Positions 1 through 7,549 of a stretch of 20,462 nt of DNA are shown one piece after another (positions within the stretch are counted from its first letter, which is position 1; every line of letters begins with the position of its first letter). A model generated the notes under the pieces. The model ran no database searches and was not told where the DNA came from. It was given only the letters and a program-made list of their open reading frames with translations. This DNA is from CAWELS01 sp964468205 (lineage in GTDB: Bacteria > Acidobacteriota > Terriglobia > Bryobacterales > Bryobacteraceae), in contig CAYXVG010000085.1 in assembly GCA_964468205.1 (NCBI GenBank), positions 1 to 20,462 on the forward strand, in the 5' to 3' direction. Position numbers and translations under genes: made by a program.

Positions 1-228
1 TCCGCGCTCATCTGCAGCTCAAGATCCCCCTGCCCGTTGGCTTCGTTTCGCCACCCCCGCCACAACTCTTTCGCGTCCCCTTCACACCCCCTCGAGAGCG
101 CTGGCCCCACCGCCCTACCGCCCTCGCACCATCCCATCGGCGTTAATCCGCGTTCATCTGTGGCTTCCCAATTCCCCGGCCCTTTGGCTTTGTTCCGCCC
201 TCTTCGATATTTGGGAAAGAGTAGACTG
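1..228. repeat. Gene-free left edge with two diverged direct-repeat copies
   Basis: No convincing gene lies here. Two segments align along about 57 bases: one begins at position 1 with TCCGCGCTCATCTGC and the other at 147 with TCCGCGTTCATCTGT. Both continue through a C-rich stretch into a GGCTT(C/T)GTT(T/C)CGCC block, ending near 57 and 203. The first copy starts at the window edge, so the unit may be longer. The wording resembles the 'TCCGCGTTCATCTG' type of dispersed intergenic repeat that I recall from several high-GC phyla; that comparison is from memory. The segment follows the stop of the minus-strand GH32 gene and may influence its 3' end, but I see no clear hairpin with a T-tract. Confidence 0.6.
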
Positions 229-1878
229 TCACCGAGTTTGATAGATGTTTTCCATTTGCCAGGAGTCGAGCCAGTTCAGGGTGGCGCCTTGGCCTTGAGC
301 GCGGAGGGAGACGCCGGCGCTGTCCTTGCGCCCCGGGTAGACGCGGAGGGCGACGCACTGGCGCCCGTTGGCGAACACCTCCACGACGCTGCGGTCGACG
401 AAAACGCGGAGGCGCAAAGGCTCACCGTCGGGGAGGAAGAACTGTGCGTTCTCCGGGGGGCGGGAGAGAACGTCCGGCAGCAGCGACGAGCGGGAGTTGT
501 CGATCGAGATCACGCTGTTGAAGTTCCCGGCCTTCCGGCTCGCACGGCCGAATTCCCGGTGGCGGAACCCCCGCCCCTTGAAGAACAGGATGCGCGTCAC
601 CTCCTCGCCGGCCGGGGAACGCAGCACGTTCAGCTCTACTGCCGAAGCCTTTCCGGGATCGATCTCGGCGGCGATTTCGATCGAGTTGCCGCGAATCTGC
701 TCGAGAATCACCTCTTCGTTGGCGGGCAACTCCATCGCGGCCACGCTCTTCTTCTCGCCGCGAAGGGATTCGATATCGCCGGCCGGCTCCACCCGCACTT
801 CGTCCAGCTCGCCTTCGGGCGCAATCGTCAAACGGCGCGGCAGGGTCATGATCTGGTTCCAGCCCCGGGTAGGTTTGGCCGGGTTCATGTTGAATATCAC
901 GATCACCCCGCCTTCCCCATCGGGCGTGGCGGACGGGGCGTGCACGCCTCCAGGCCCATATGCGCCGAAATTGAAATCGCCTCCGTAGGTGACGGCGAGC
1001 TTGTCCCGCTCCTTGTCGTAGTCGCCAAGCAGGTACTTCCCGCCGCTCATGTGGCTGAAGTGCAGGAGGATGTGCTTGCGGCCGATGGGCCAAAAGTACG
1101 GGCATGCGCCATCATCCCCGACCAGCGAGTACCGGTCATCCTCGACAAAGGGGTGCAGGTAGTCCCAGTTGGCGAGGTCTTTCGAGCGGAACAGGAAGTT
1201 CGCCCGGACGCGCTTGCCGCCGGGTCCGGGCAGCGTGCCGCCGGAAAGGGAGTAATAGAGGCCGTCCTTCTTCCAGATGGCCGGATCGAACACGCGGTAG
1301 GGGAGCGGAGTGCCGTCCGCCTTCGCAATGGGTATCACTGGCTTGCCGGTAACCTTCTCCCAATTGAGGAGCAGCGGATCGCTCGACACGGCCACCATGT
1401 TGCCGGCCATCGTGCCGTGGTACATCGCGATTACGCGATCTTCCTCAACCAGGGTGGCGCCGGAAAAGACTTTTTCCTCGGGATGGGGATAGATGGCAAG
1501 GGGCAGGTCGCGCCACCGGACGAGGTCCGTGCTGACGGCGTGGCCCCAGTGTTGCCTGGGGTCCTCGGGCGGATACGCCTGATAGAAGAGATGCCAACGG
1601 CCTTGCCAGAAACAGAGGCCGTTCGGGTCGTTCAGCCGGCCCTCCGGGTTTACGTAGTGATAGATGGGCCGGTAAGGGTCATCGGCCATCTTCTCGCGGG
1701 ACTCGCGAAAACGCAGGACAAGCGGATTCGTCGCCAGTTGCGCTTCCTGCTCCTCGAGGGTGTCGGCGAAGGTGTATTGCGGGACTTTCGAGGTGTAATC
1801 CGGCTGCTGCGCGAGAGCGGATGCGCCGGCAGCCATCATTAGAATGGCGGTGGACAGGATGAAGAAAACGGTATTCAT
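229..1878 (-). CDS. Secreted glycoside hydrolase family 32 (levanase/invertase-like) protein
   Basis: Predicted 549-aa exported beta-fructosidase-like protein, acting outside the cytoplasm on fructans or sucrose-like sugars. I placed the start at 1878 because GGAGG lies 8 nt upstream and the protein then opens with a signal peptide (MNTVFFILSTAILMMAAG, cleavage likely after ALA near residue 23). An in-frame ATG nine codons earlier lacks this support. GH32 marks are the RLNDPNG block with nucleophile Asp84, FSGA near 139-142, the FDP triad near 197-199 (usual RDP) and a C-terminal beta-sandwich with VDRSVVEVF near 494-502. The usual acid/base motif 'ECP' reads ACPY (Ala258), preceded by Asp255-Asp256. 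The family is therefore clear, but catalysis is uncertain. The length is normal for a GH32 catalytic module plus sandwich. It lies 131 nt downstream of sat, probably separately regulated. Confidence 0.92.
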   Translation of the reverse strand: MNTVFFILSTAILMMAAGASALAQQPDYTSKVPQYTFADTLEEQEAQLATNPLVLRFRESREKMADDPYRPIYHYVNPEGRLNDPNGLCFWQGRWHLFYQAYPPEDPRQHWGHAVSTDLVRWRDLPLAIYPHPEEKVFSGATLVEEDRVIAMYHGTMAGNMVAVSSDPLLLNWEKVTGKPVIPIAKADGTPLPYRVFDPAIWKKDGLYYSLSGGTLPGPGGKRVRANFLFRSKDLANWDYLHPFVEDDRYSLVGDDGACPYFWPIGRKHILLHFSHMSGGKYLLGDYDKERDKLAVTYGGDFNFGAYGPGGVHAPSATPDGEGGVIVIFNMNPAKPTRGWNQIMTLPRRLTIAPEGELDEVRVEPAGDIESLRGEKKSVAAMELPANEEVILEQIRGNSIEIAAEIDPGKASAVELNVLRSPAGEEVTRILFFKGRGFRHREFGRASRKAGNFNSVISIDNSRSSLLPDVLSRPPENAQFFLPDGEPLRLRVFVDRSVVEVFANGRQCVALRVYPGRKDSAGVSLRAQGQGATLNWLDSWQMENIYQTR

Positions 1879-1950
1879 TGCAGGCCTCCAGGGTGCAATC
1901 GGCATTATATCGACAAGCCGCGGGCGTTCAACTCGAAGGCGGGCAATGAG

Positions 1951-1981
1951 AAGCCGGCCCCCGCGCTGGAGAGCCGGCCTT
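1951..1981 (-). terminator. Possible terminator after sat
   Basis: Downstream of the sat stop there is an inverted repeat with GCCGGC arms flanked by AAG/CTT, with one bulged base and a roughly 15-nt loop. On the minus strand it is followed only by TTCTC, so the T-tract is poor. It is placed correctly to separate sat from the GH32 gene. Confidence 0.4.
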
Positions 1982-2008
1982 GTTCGGAATGTGGTTCCGG
2001 CGGAACTG

Positions 2009-3280
2009 TTATTTCTTGTTGGCTTCGCCGGTGGCGGCGCCGTGGAGCTTGACTTCGACCTTCTCCTCGAGGTTGGCGTAGTACTCCTTGAGGATCTCGA
2101 GAACTTCCGGTTTGGAGAACTCCGCCGGGATCGGAGCGCCTTCGCTCAGGCCCTTGCGGAGAGCCGTGCCGGAGAGCAGAAGGCGGGCGCCTTCGCCGGT
2201 CCAGTTGCCGTTATCGTCGAGAACGGCTTTGCCTTCGTGCGGGCAGGTCTTCATCGAGGCCATCGAGCCGCACTTGTAGCACCAGAAGGTCCAGTCCATG
2301 CACAGCGGCTGGAGCACGAGAGAGCCTTGCGGGATCTCGTTGAAGATCTGGTGGGCGTCGAACGGTCCGTAATAGTCGCCGACACCGGCGTGATCGCGGC
2401 CGACAATCAGGTGCGAGCAGCCATAGTTCTGCCGGAAGACCGCGTGCAGCAGCGCCTCGCGGGGACCGGCGTAGCGCATCTCCATCGGATAGCCGCCCTG
2501 GACAACCCGCTCGGCGCGGAAATAGTTGTCTACCAGCGCCTGAATGGCCTTCACGCGAACTTCGGCCGGAATGTCGCCCGGCTTCAGCTTGCCGACAAGC
2601 TGGTGAATGTAGACGCCGTCGCAGACTTCGATGGCGACCCAGGCCAGATAGGCGTGGGAGTTGTGCATCGGGTTGCGAAGCTGCAGCGCGGCCACCGTGG
2701 ACCAGCCGTTCTCCTCGAAGATCTTGCGCGCGTCAGCCGGGCGTTGGTAGATCGACGCGAACATCTCGGGATAGTAGGACTCCGAAAGCACCTTCACCGG
2801 GCCGGCCAGGTTCACGGGCCCTTGCGCCATCACCTTCTGCACGCCGGGATGCTCGCTGTCGGTGGTCTTGAAGACCTGCTGGCACTCGTGCTCTTTGTCG
2901 ATCGGGTACTTCTCGGTGACCTTCATGGTGCCCATGATGGTCTCGGTCTCGGTGTCCCAGAGAGCAACCTCCTCGCCGATTTTGATGGGATCGGCAATCT
3001 CATCGGTCGCGGACAACGTGATCGGGATGGGCCAGAATACTCCGTTCTTCGACGGCATGGTGTAGTCGTCACAACAACCCTGCCAGTCATCCTTGCCCAT
3101 GAAGCCATCCAGCGGAGTGAATGCGCCGATGCCCATCATGATGAGATCGCTGGTCTCGCGGGTCGTCATCGGAACCTTTGTGAGACCTTCCGCCTTCTTC
3201 AATTCTGCAGCTCTCGCCTCTCCTTCAAGGAGAAGCGGTTTCAGTACGTCACTCCCATGCGGGGGGACCAATTTCGCCAT
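2009..3280 (-). CDS. sat: Sulfate adenylyltransferase (ATP sulfurylase), dissimilatory-type
   Basis: 423-aa cytoplasmic enzyme that interconverts sulfate plus ATP with adenosine 5'-phosphosulfate and pyrophosphate, the entry step of sulfate assimilation or dissimilation. The N-terminal PUA-like domain covers about 1-165 and the nucleotidyl-transferase domain about 170-390. Active-site blocks visible are QLRNPMHNSH (200-209), GPREA (272-276) and GRDHAG (294-299), then SGTALR (370-375). Cys334, Cys337, Cys346 and His348 form the probable zinc site typical of the monomeric Sat type found in sulfate reducers, sulfur oxidisers and many other bacteria. The ATG at 3280 has GGAGG at 8 nt. No aprAB, cysC, cysH or sulfate transporter is adjacent, so the direction of use cannot be inferred. 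Its leader is long and hairpin-rich (separate entry). Confidence 0.97.
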   Translation of the reverse strand: MAKLVPPHGSDVLKPLLLEGEARAAELKKAEGLTKVPMTTRETSDLIMMGIGAFTPLDGFMGKDDWQGCCDDYTMPSKNGVFWPIPITLSATDEIADPIKIGEEVALWDTETETIMGTMKVTEKYPIDKEHECQQVFKTTDSEHPGVQKVMAQGPVNLAGPVKVLSESYYPEMFASIYQRPADARKIFEENGWSTVAALQLRNPMHNSHAYLAWVAIEVCDGVYIHQLVGKLKPGDIPAEVRVKAIQALVDNYFRAERVVQGGYPMEMRYAGPREALLHAVFRQNYGCSHLIVGRDHAGVGDYYGPFDAHQIFNEIPQGSLVLQPLCMDWTFWCYKCGSMASMKTCPHEGKAVLDDNGNWTGEGARLLLSGTALRKGLSEGAPIPAEFSKPEVLEILKEYYANLEEKVEVKLHGAATGEANKK

Positions 3281-3306
3281 GAAACAACCTCCAGTCTTTC
3301 AGCGGT

Positions 3307-3450
3307 CCGGCCACTGGCCGGCCGCGTGGATACAGAACTCTTGGGAGAATCTCCCTGCGCGAAGCGGACCGGCGATGGACCATACGTGGCAGATAGGCCC
3401 TTGCGTCCATGGCTTTGCCATCAGCGGAATATCAGACCCTGTGGTCCGCT
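3307..3450 (-). promoter_or_regulatory. Hairpin-rich 5' leader of sat, candidate structured RNA
   Basis: Upstream of sat on the minus strand, an 8-bp perfect pairing (AGCGGACC at 3363-3370 with GGTCCGCT at 3443-3450) encloses 72 nt. Inside it are ATGGAC/GTCCAT (3375-3380 with 3405-3410) and ATGGC-AAA-GCCAT (3409-3421). The segment 3445-3450 can alternatively pair with 3423-3428, which excludes the outer helix. Closer to the gene are GGGAG/CTCCC (3343-3355) and CCGGCC-ACT-GGCCGG (3307-3321), the latter 14 nt upstream of the Shine-Dalgarno. These are sequence-visible pairings. A regulatory role is inference, and short GC-rich repeats can arise by chance. Confidence 0.4.
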
Positions 3451-3552
3451 CAACATCCTCGATCATACCTCGTTGCGAAGGTGGAAAGAAAGTATTCGCC
3501 GAGCAAAACCGTACAGATTCAACATCCCGGGGCGGGGCAGAACCCGCCATCC

Positions 3553-3597
3553 GCAACCGCCTGCCACGGGCGGCCGGCGGCAGTGGCAGGCGGTTGC
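3553..3597. repeat. 45-nt palindromic element with 15-bp perfect stem
   Basis: GCAACCGCCTGCCAC (3553-3567) is exactly complementary in reverse to 3583-3597, with a 15-nt G/C-rich loop. No T-tract follows on either strand, so it does not look like an intrinsic terminator. It resembles a REP-type or mobile palindromic repeat in the gene-free stretch between sat and the DUF465 gene. That stretch (3281-3772) otherwise holds only the sat leader and the terminator at 3699; I see no credible gene in it. Confidence 0.75.
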
Positions 3598-3698
3598 CCT
3601 TCGCTTGCCGCACCGGCCTCGCAAAGCCCCCGGGACGCGGCCTTGCCTGCGGCTGGCCCGATCGCCGAGCCGAGGGTCCCGAGGACCATATAAAGCAG

Positions 3699-3727
3699 AA
3701 AGCCCGGCCCACTACGAGCCGGGCTTT
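3699..3727 (-). terminator. Intrinsic terminator after the DUF465 gene
   Basis: AAAGCCCGGC (3699-3708) pairs perfectly with GCCGGGCTTT (3718-3727) across a 9-nt loop. Read on the minus strand, the hairpin lies 45 nt past the DUF465 stop and is followed by TCTGCTTTATA. It would end transcription of the minus-strand cluster before sat. Confidence 0.75.
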
Positions 3728-3772
3728 CGCCTTCAGAGAACTCTTCTGGATGACTTCACGCGCAACCGACGG

Positions 3773-4009
3773 CTAATGCGTTTGAGCCTCGTGCTGGCTC
3801 ATGATCGCCGCCATAAGGTCTTTCGCATGGAGCTTCAGCTTCTTGAGTTTCGCTTCCTCAAGCTGCTGTTCCTCCGACGGATGAGGAATCGATTCGATGA
3901 CCTCGATCTTCCGGGCGTATTCCGTATGGGCCATGGCCAGCCGACGAAATTCCTCATTTGTCTCCATCAGTTGCGCTTTCAGCTCTTCGGTATTTATTGT
4001 TCTCTCCAT
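3773..4009 (-). CDS. Small DUF465 (YdcH-family) protein
   Basis: 78-aa, highly charged, wholly helical-looking cytoplasmic protein. A central helical hairpin with a Pro-containing turn (SIPHPSEE, near 40-47) is followed by the Lys/Leu-rich EEAKLKKLKLHAKDLMAAI segment, which matches the DUF465/YdcH pattern. No biochemical function is established for this family. The start at 4009 has GGGAGAG 7 nt upstream. It follows the glycosyltransferase-acetyltransferase gene by 210 nt on the same strand and is closed by the terminator at 3699-3727. It could be the last gene of that cluster or have its own promoter in the 210-nt gap; I could not pick out a convincing promoter. Confidence 0.85.
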   Translation of the reverse strand: MERTINTEELKAQLMETNEEFRRLAMAHTEYARKIEVIESIPHPSEEQQLEEAKLKKLKLHAKDLMAAIMSQHEAQTH

Positions 4010-4219
4010 AGAAAGTCTCTCCCTTGGAAATCAGATCGCTGTGCGAGGGGGGGAACTGGGGTTTTGCGTGGTGAGGTCTGTACGCGGCAGCAATCATCTC
4101 TGCGTCGAAACGGAACGTCTGCCTCAAGGCCCCTCTGAAAGGCGCCCCTTCGGTGACGGCCATCCGGGCCCAGTAGGCCATCGGTCTCACCGCGGTTTCC
4201 GGCTCCGTTACTTGTGACC

Positions 4220-6325
4220 TTAACATGATTGAAACGCCATTACAATAGCCGATTCGTTGGGGTTTCTGTAATATTCGGGGCGCCGGCCCGCCGGCCGGAA
4301 ACCGATCTTCTCATAGAGCCCGCGAGCCGCGAGATTGGACTCTCGAACTTCGAGGAAACAGCGGCCTTTGTAGTCCTGCAAGGCGCTCCGGATCAGGAGC
4401 CTGGCGACGCCCTTGCGGCGATGGCCGGGGGCGGTCGCGACGTTGAGAATCTCATGTTCGTCCTCCGCAACCTTTCGTAGTGCGAGGAAACCAATCGTTT
4501 CCCCGTTTCGCTCGGCAACTAGGCAGCGGCCTTCCAGGTACGCTTCGGGCGGCCATTGCGACGCCTCCGGCGCCGCGGCCTGGATATCGCCGATCTCCGT
4601 TATGTCCCCGGGACGCGCGCTCCGGACCAGTACGCCCGGTCCCGCGAATTCCCGCAACAGCTCCCGCTGTTTCTCGCCTAGGCTGCGCCAGTCAAATCGC
4701 TGCTCGGCTGCCTCCCTGGCCGCGGCGGCCAGGGAGTGCCGGAGCGCGGAGTCCGTGAGAAGCCGGCCGATCCCTTCGGCAAACTCCTGCGGGGTATGCG
4801 CAATCCAGACGTGGCGCATGTGCTCAAGTCCGAGGCCGGCGACGCCGGATGGAGTGGATACCACCGCCCGCTTCATGGCCATCGCTTCAAGCACTTTGAT
4901 ATTCGTGCCGGCCGACTCGAGCGTCGGCACGACGACGACGTTCGCGTCCTCATATAAGGGCCTGACATCGGGGACAAACTCGAGCAGCTTCACGCCGTGC
5001 GGCTGCGGCGGCTCCGGCGTGCTTGCATGGGATTTCCAGTAATCGTGCGGATCCGGGCCCGCGACGGCAGTGACCTCCAATTCGGGGACCAAGCTCTCCG
5101 CCAAAGGGTAGATCTGCTCGACAAAATAGCGGTAGGCCACGAGGTTCGGAAAGTGGCGGAAAGAACCGATGAACAGCAACCGCCGCCCCTCCGTTTCCGG
5201 CGCCGGCCGGTATCGCTCGAGGTCGACGCCGTTGGCCAGCACCCGGGTGTGCGGGAGGCCAAGCAAACGCTGGTCCTTTTCCGACATCACCACCACCCGG
5301 CGGTAGCGGCGGATGGCGCTTCGCTCGAAGCGCCGCCAGCGCCACCAGTCCCACCAAGCGCTTACGGTGGATTGCCGGTGGCGGACCTGGTTGTAAAGAT
5401 CGAACGTGACGTCGTGCTCCACGAGGACGTCGCCAGGGTAGGAAGCAAGCTGCGTGTACTCCACCTGTGCCAGGCGGGCGCCCGTTTCGCGGCGGACCGA
5501 TTCGAGTTGCTTCTGCATCTCAGGCGAGGAGTACTCGTTCACTTCTGGTGGACGGATGGTGGACCAGCGGGGTTCCCGATATCGGGGCTTGGGGACGGTG
5601 ATGATCCGGGCGCAGAAGTCCTTCAAGGGGCCGGGGTCGGCTTCATCCGAGGTTTCGGAGAATGCCAGAAGGTAGACATCGAATTCCCGCGCCGCTTCAC
5701 GTAGCAGGTTGAAAATGCGCACCGCGCCACCGTGCGCCAAAGGCCATGGCACGTACGGGCTGAGGACGATTACCGGCGGGCGCAACGAACATGTTGGCCT
5801 CCCCGGGTGGATCTCCGCCCGGGACCGAATCTCCGTGCGGTCCTTCTTCCAGGGGACCAGCCAAATGGGGCGCAACCAAATCCGGTCTAGCGGGACTCCC
5901 CGCAGGAAGAGCAGAGAGGCAATACAGGTTCTGAGCCGCAGGTGGTGCCGCTCCCCGCGGGCATTGTAGGCGAGCAGCTTCGATGGGGCGAAGAGAAACG
6001 CAGCGCGGCGGAGCGTTGCATGGGCTTCATCGCCTAGCAGAACCGGCGCCATTCCGATTCGAATCCCCCGGAAACGACGGCGGAGTTGCAACCAGAGGTC
6101 GCCGGTCTCTCCGTAAACTAGAGTGATCGTTTCGACACCTTCCAGCGGCGGGGCGGGTCCGGTGGTGACAGCGAAGTGCCGCCGGTCCGGTATCAGTTCG
6201 CGGACCTCGCCAACCATTGCCTCGGCCCGGCCGGCATCGCCGGTGAGAAAGCTGACGACCACGGCCTCGGGGTCTTTGCCAAGTAGAGCGAAGAAGCTTT
6301 GCTTGAGCGAGGAGCGGAGGTTCAT
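4220..6325 (-). CDS. Three-part protein: unknown N-terminal domain, GT4-like glycosyltransferase, RimI-like GNAT
   Basis: 701 aa, cytoplasmic. Residues 1-175 form a domain I do not recognise. Residues 184-560 are a GT-B fold glycosyltransferase resembling the GT4 group: donor-side start VIVLSPYVPWPLAHGG, NGVDLERYRP (365-374) and GTNIKVLEAMAMKR near 473-486 in place of a classical EX7E motif. Residues 566-701 are a GNAT acetyltransferase close to RimI: EILNVATAPGHRRKGVA (625-641) holds the acetyl-CoA loop R-R-K-G-V-A. RESNLAARGLYEKIGF (661-676) includes the Tyr671 expected to act as general acid. RimI acetylates protein N-termini (ribosomal S18), but the fusion may instead use a sugar or peptide acceptor. 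It begins 12 nt after the MFS stop without a visible Shine-Dalgarno, suggesting translational coupling. No frameshift is needed to join the parts. Confidence 0.9.
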   Translation of the reverse strand: MNLRSSLKQSFFALLGKDPEAVVVSFLTGDAGRAEAMVGEVRELIPDRRHFAVTTGPAPPLEGVETITLVYGETGDLWLQLRRRFRGIRIGMAPVLLGDEAHATLRRAAFLFAPSKLLAYNARGERHHLRLRTCIASLLFLRGVPLDRIWLRPIWLVPWKKDRTEIRSRAEIHPGRPTCSLRPPVIVLSPYVPWPLAHGGAVRIFNLLREAAREFDVYLLAFSETSDEADPGPLKDFCARIITVPKPRYREPRWSTIRPPEVNEYSSPEMQKQLESVRRETGARLAQVEYTQLASYPGDVLVEHDVTFDLYNQVRHRQSTVSAWWDWWRWRRFERSAIRRYRRVVVMSEKDQRLLGLPHTRVLANGVDLERYRPAPETEGRRLLFIGSFRHFPNLVAYRYFVEQIYPLAESLVPELEVTAVAGPDPHDYWKSHASTPEPPQPHGVKLLEFVPDVRPLYEDANVVVVPTLESAGTNIKVLEAMAMKRAVVSTPSGVAGLGLEHMRHVWIAHTPQEFAEGIGRLLTDSALRHSLAAAAREAAEQRFDWRSLGEKQRELLREFAGPGVLVRSARPGDITEIGDIQAAAPEASQWPPEAYLEGRCLVAERNGETIGFLALRKVAEDEHEILNVATAPGHRRKGVARLLIRSALQDYKGRCFLEVRESNLAARGLYEKIGFRPAGRRPEYYRNPNESAIVMAFQSC

Positions 6326-6337
6326 TGGGCGCCGATA

Positions 6338-7546
6338 TTAATGACTGTAACCGGAATTGCGGGCCTCCGCGGGTCGTACGGTCAGACGTTGGATGACGTA
6401 GACCGCGGCCAGGGGCAGTACTGATCCGGCAATACAGACCGGAGTGAAGCCGTAGCGGTCCACCAGCCCGCCGATAAGCGGGGAGACGAAGGTTTGCATC
6501 AGGCCGTAGGCGCCAGTCAGGGTGGAGACGGCGAGGGCTGCCCGCCGGGCGCCGAAGACATCGAGCGGCATTGCGTAGACATTCACGCTCATCGCGGTCA
6601 CCCAAAAGAAGCTCAAGCAGAGCAGGCCGGTCGCCAGGGTGGCAGTCGGCATGAGCGGAACGGCCGCCGTGGCCAGCAGGATCACGGCGGACCACAGATT
6701 GACCCGCATTCGCGCGTTCAGCACATCCATGCCGCGCCGTATCCAACGCAGGGCGAGCCAGCCCCCAAACAGACCGCCGAGGTTGGCGAACACCGGCGGA
6801 ATCCAGGCCAATGTCCGGTTCGCGGCCTCCTGCGTCATTCCCCGGTCTTCGACGAGATACACCGTGGTCCAGTTGCTCCAAAGGCTGTAGAGGGTCATGT
6901 AAAGAATCGTGCCGATGATGAGACCCCAGAGCCGGCGATCCGTAAGGACTTCCGCGGCGGTCGCACTTCCAGATGCCGGTTCCTCCCTGGGCTGGAGCCG
7001 CCGCGACGCCGCGAGCCACAGGGGGATCCACAGCAGTCCGCCCAGTCCGGTAACGAGGAAGGGAACCCTCCATCCGTAAGTCCCTCCCAACCACACAGCC
7101 ACCAGCGGCGCGGCGATGGCCCCGGCGCTGAGGCCCACCTGTGTCGTGGCCATCCCAAGCGCCCTTTCCCCTGGGGGGAGAAACTGAGCGATCCCTTTTG
7201 ACGAAGCCGGCACCCCCCCCGCTTGGCCGACGCCAAGCACCGACCGCATGATGAGCAGTCCGGCGAAGCCGCCAGCCAGCCCGGTTCCGGCGCCGGCCAG
7301 CGACCAGAGCGCGACGGCGAAGCAGATGCCGCGGTGCAGCCCCACGCGGTCGATCAGCCAGCCGGCCACGGGAGCGCTGAAAGCATAAGCGAGCGAAAAC
7401 GCCGAAAGGATCCAGCCATAGTCGGCGTTGGACAGTCCGAACTCGCCGCGGAGCTGCGGGGCCATGGCGGGTAGTAACTGGCGGTCCAGGTAGTTGAGGA
7501 CACTCGAAAGCGTGATGACGAGGATGAGGATCCAACGGAGAGGCAT
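6338..7546 (-). CDS. MFS transporter, anion:cation symporter-like (hexuronate/organic acid type)
   Basis: 402-aa inner-membrane carrier with about twelve hydrophobic segments. NYLDRQLLPAMAPQL near 18-32 and WLIDRVGLHRG around the loop between segments 2 and 3 fit the ACS branch of the major facilitator superfamily (ExuT/GudP-like). The second-half loop GGWLALRWIRRG repeats the superfamily loop motif. The substrate cannot be read from sequence; sugar acids or other organic anions are the family norm. The ATG at 7546 is 3 nt after the stop of the TPR gene, and no separate ribosome binding site is seen, so translation is likely coupled. The glycosyltransferase fusion follows 12 nt later. The long reading frame overlapping it on the same strand (6027-7592) is a shadow. 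Confidence 0.9.
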   Translation of the reverse strand: MPLRWILILVITLSSVLNYLDRQLLPAMAPQLRGEFGLSNADYGWILSAFSLAYAFSAPVAGWLIDRVGLHRGICFAVALWSLAGAGTGLAGGFAGLLIMRSVLGVGQAGGVPASSKGIAQFLPPGERALGMATTQVGLSAGAIAAPLVAVWLGGTYGWRVPFLVTGLGGLLWIPLWLAASRRLQPREEPASGSATAAEVLTDRRLWGLIIGTILYMTLYSLWSNWTTVYLVEDRGMTQEAANRTLAWIPPVFANLGGLFGGWLALRWIRRGMDVLNARMRVNLWSAVILLATAAVPLMPTATLATGLLCLSFFWVTAMSVNVYAMPLDVFGARRAALAVSTLTGAYGLMQTFVSPLIGGLVDRYGFTPVCIAGSVLPLAAVYVIQRLTVRPAEARNSGYSH

Positions 7547-7549
7547 CGG

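Noticed and set aside
37..1842. Long plus-strand frame opposite the GH32 gene
   Set aside because: No family resemblance; the minus-strand frame has a signal peptide, ribosome binding site and GH32 motifs. High-GC shadow.
3394..3450. Calling the sat leader a definite c-di-GMP-I riboswitch
   Set aside because: Core words occur in order but the P1b hairpin and part of the core are missing; kept only as a hypothesis.
3299..3712. 137-codon minus-strand frame upstream of sat
   Set aside because: Arg/Pro/Gly-rich translation, runs through the 15-bp-stem palindrome and nearly into a terminator; not protein-like.
1844..4138. 764-codon plus-strand frame across sat, its leader and the DUF465 gene
   Set aside because: Crosses two terminator-like hairpins and two real genes on the other strand, with no recognisable domain.
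3954..4226. 90-codon minus-strand frame between the GT-GNAT fusion and DUF465
   Set aside because: Its ATG overlaps the upstream stop, which is attractive, but it overlaps the 5' end of the DUF465 gene in another frame and resembles nothing I know. Could be revisited if conserved.
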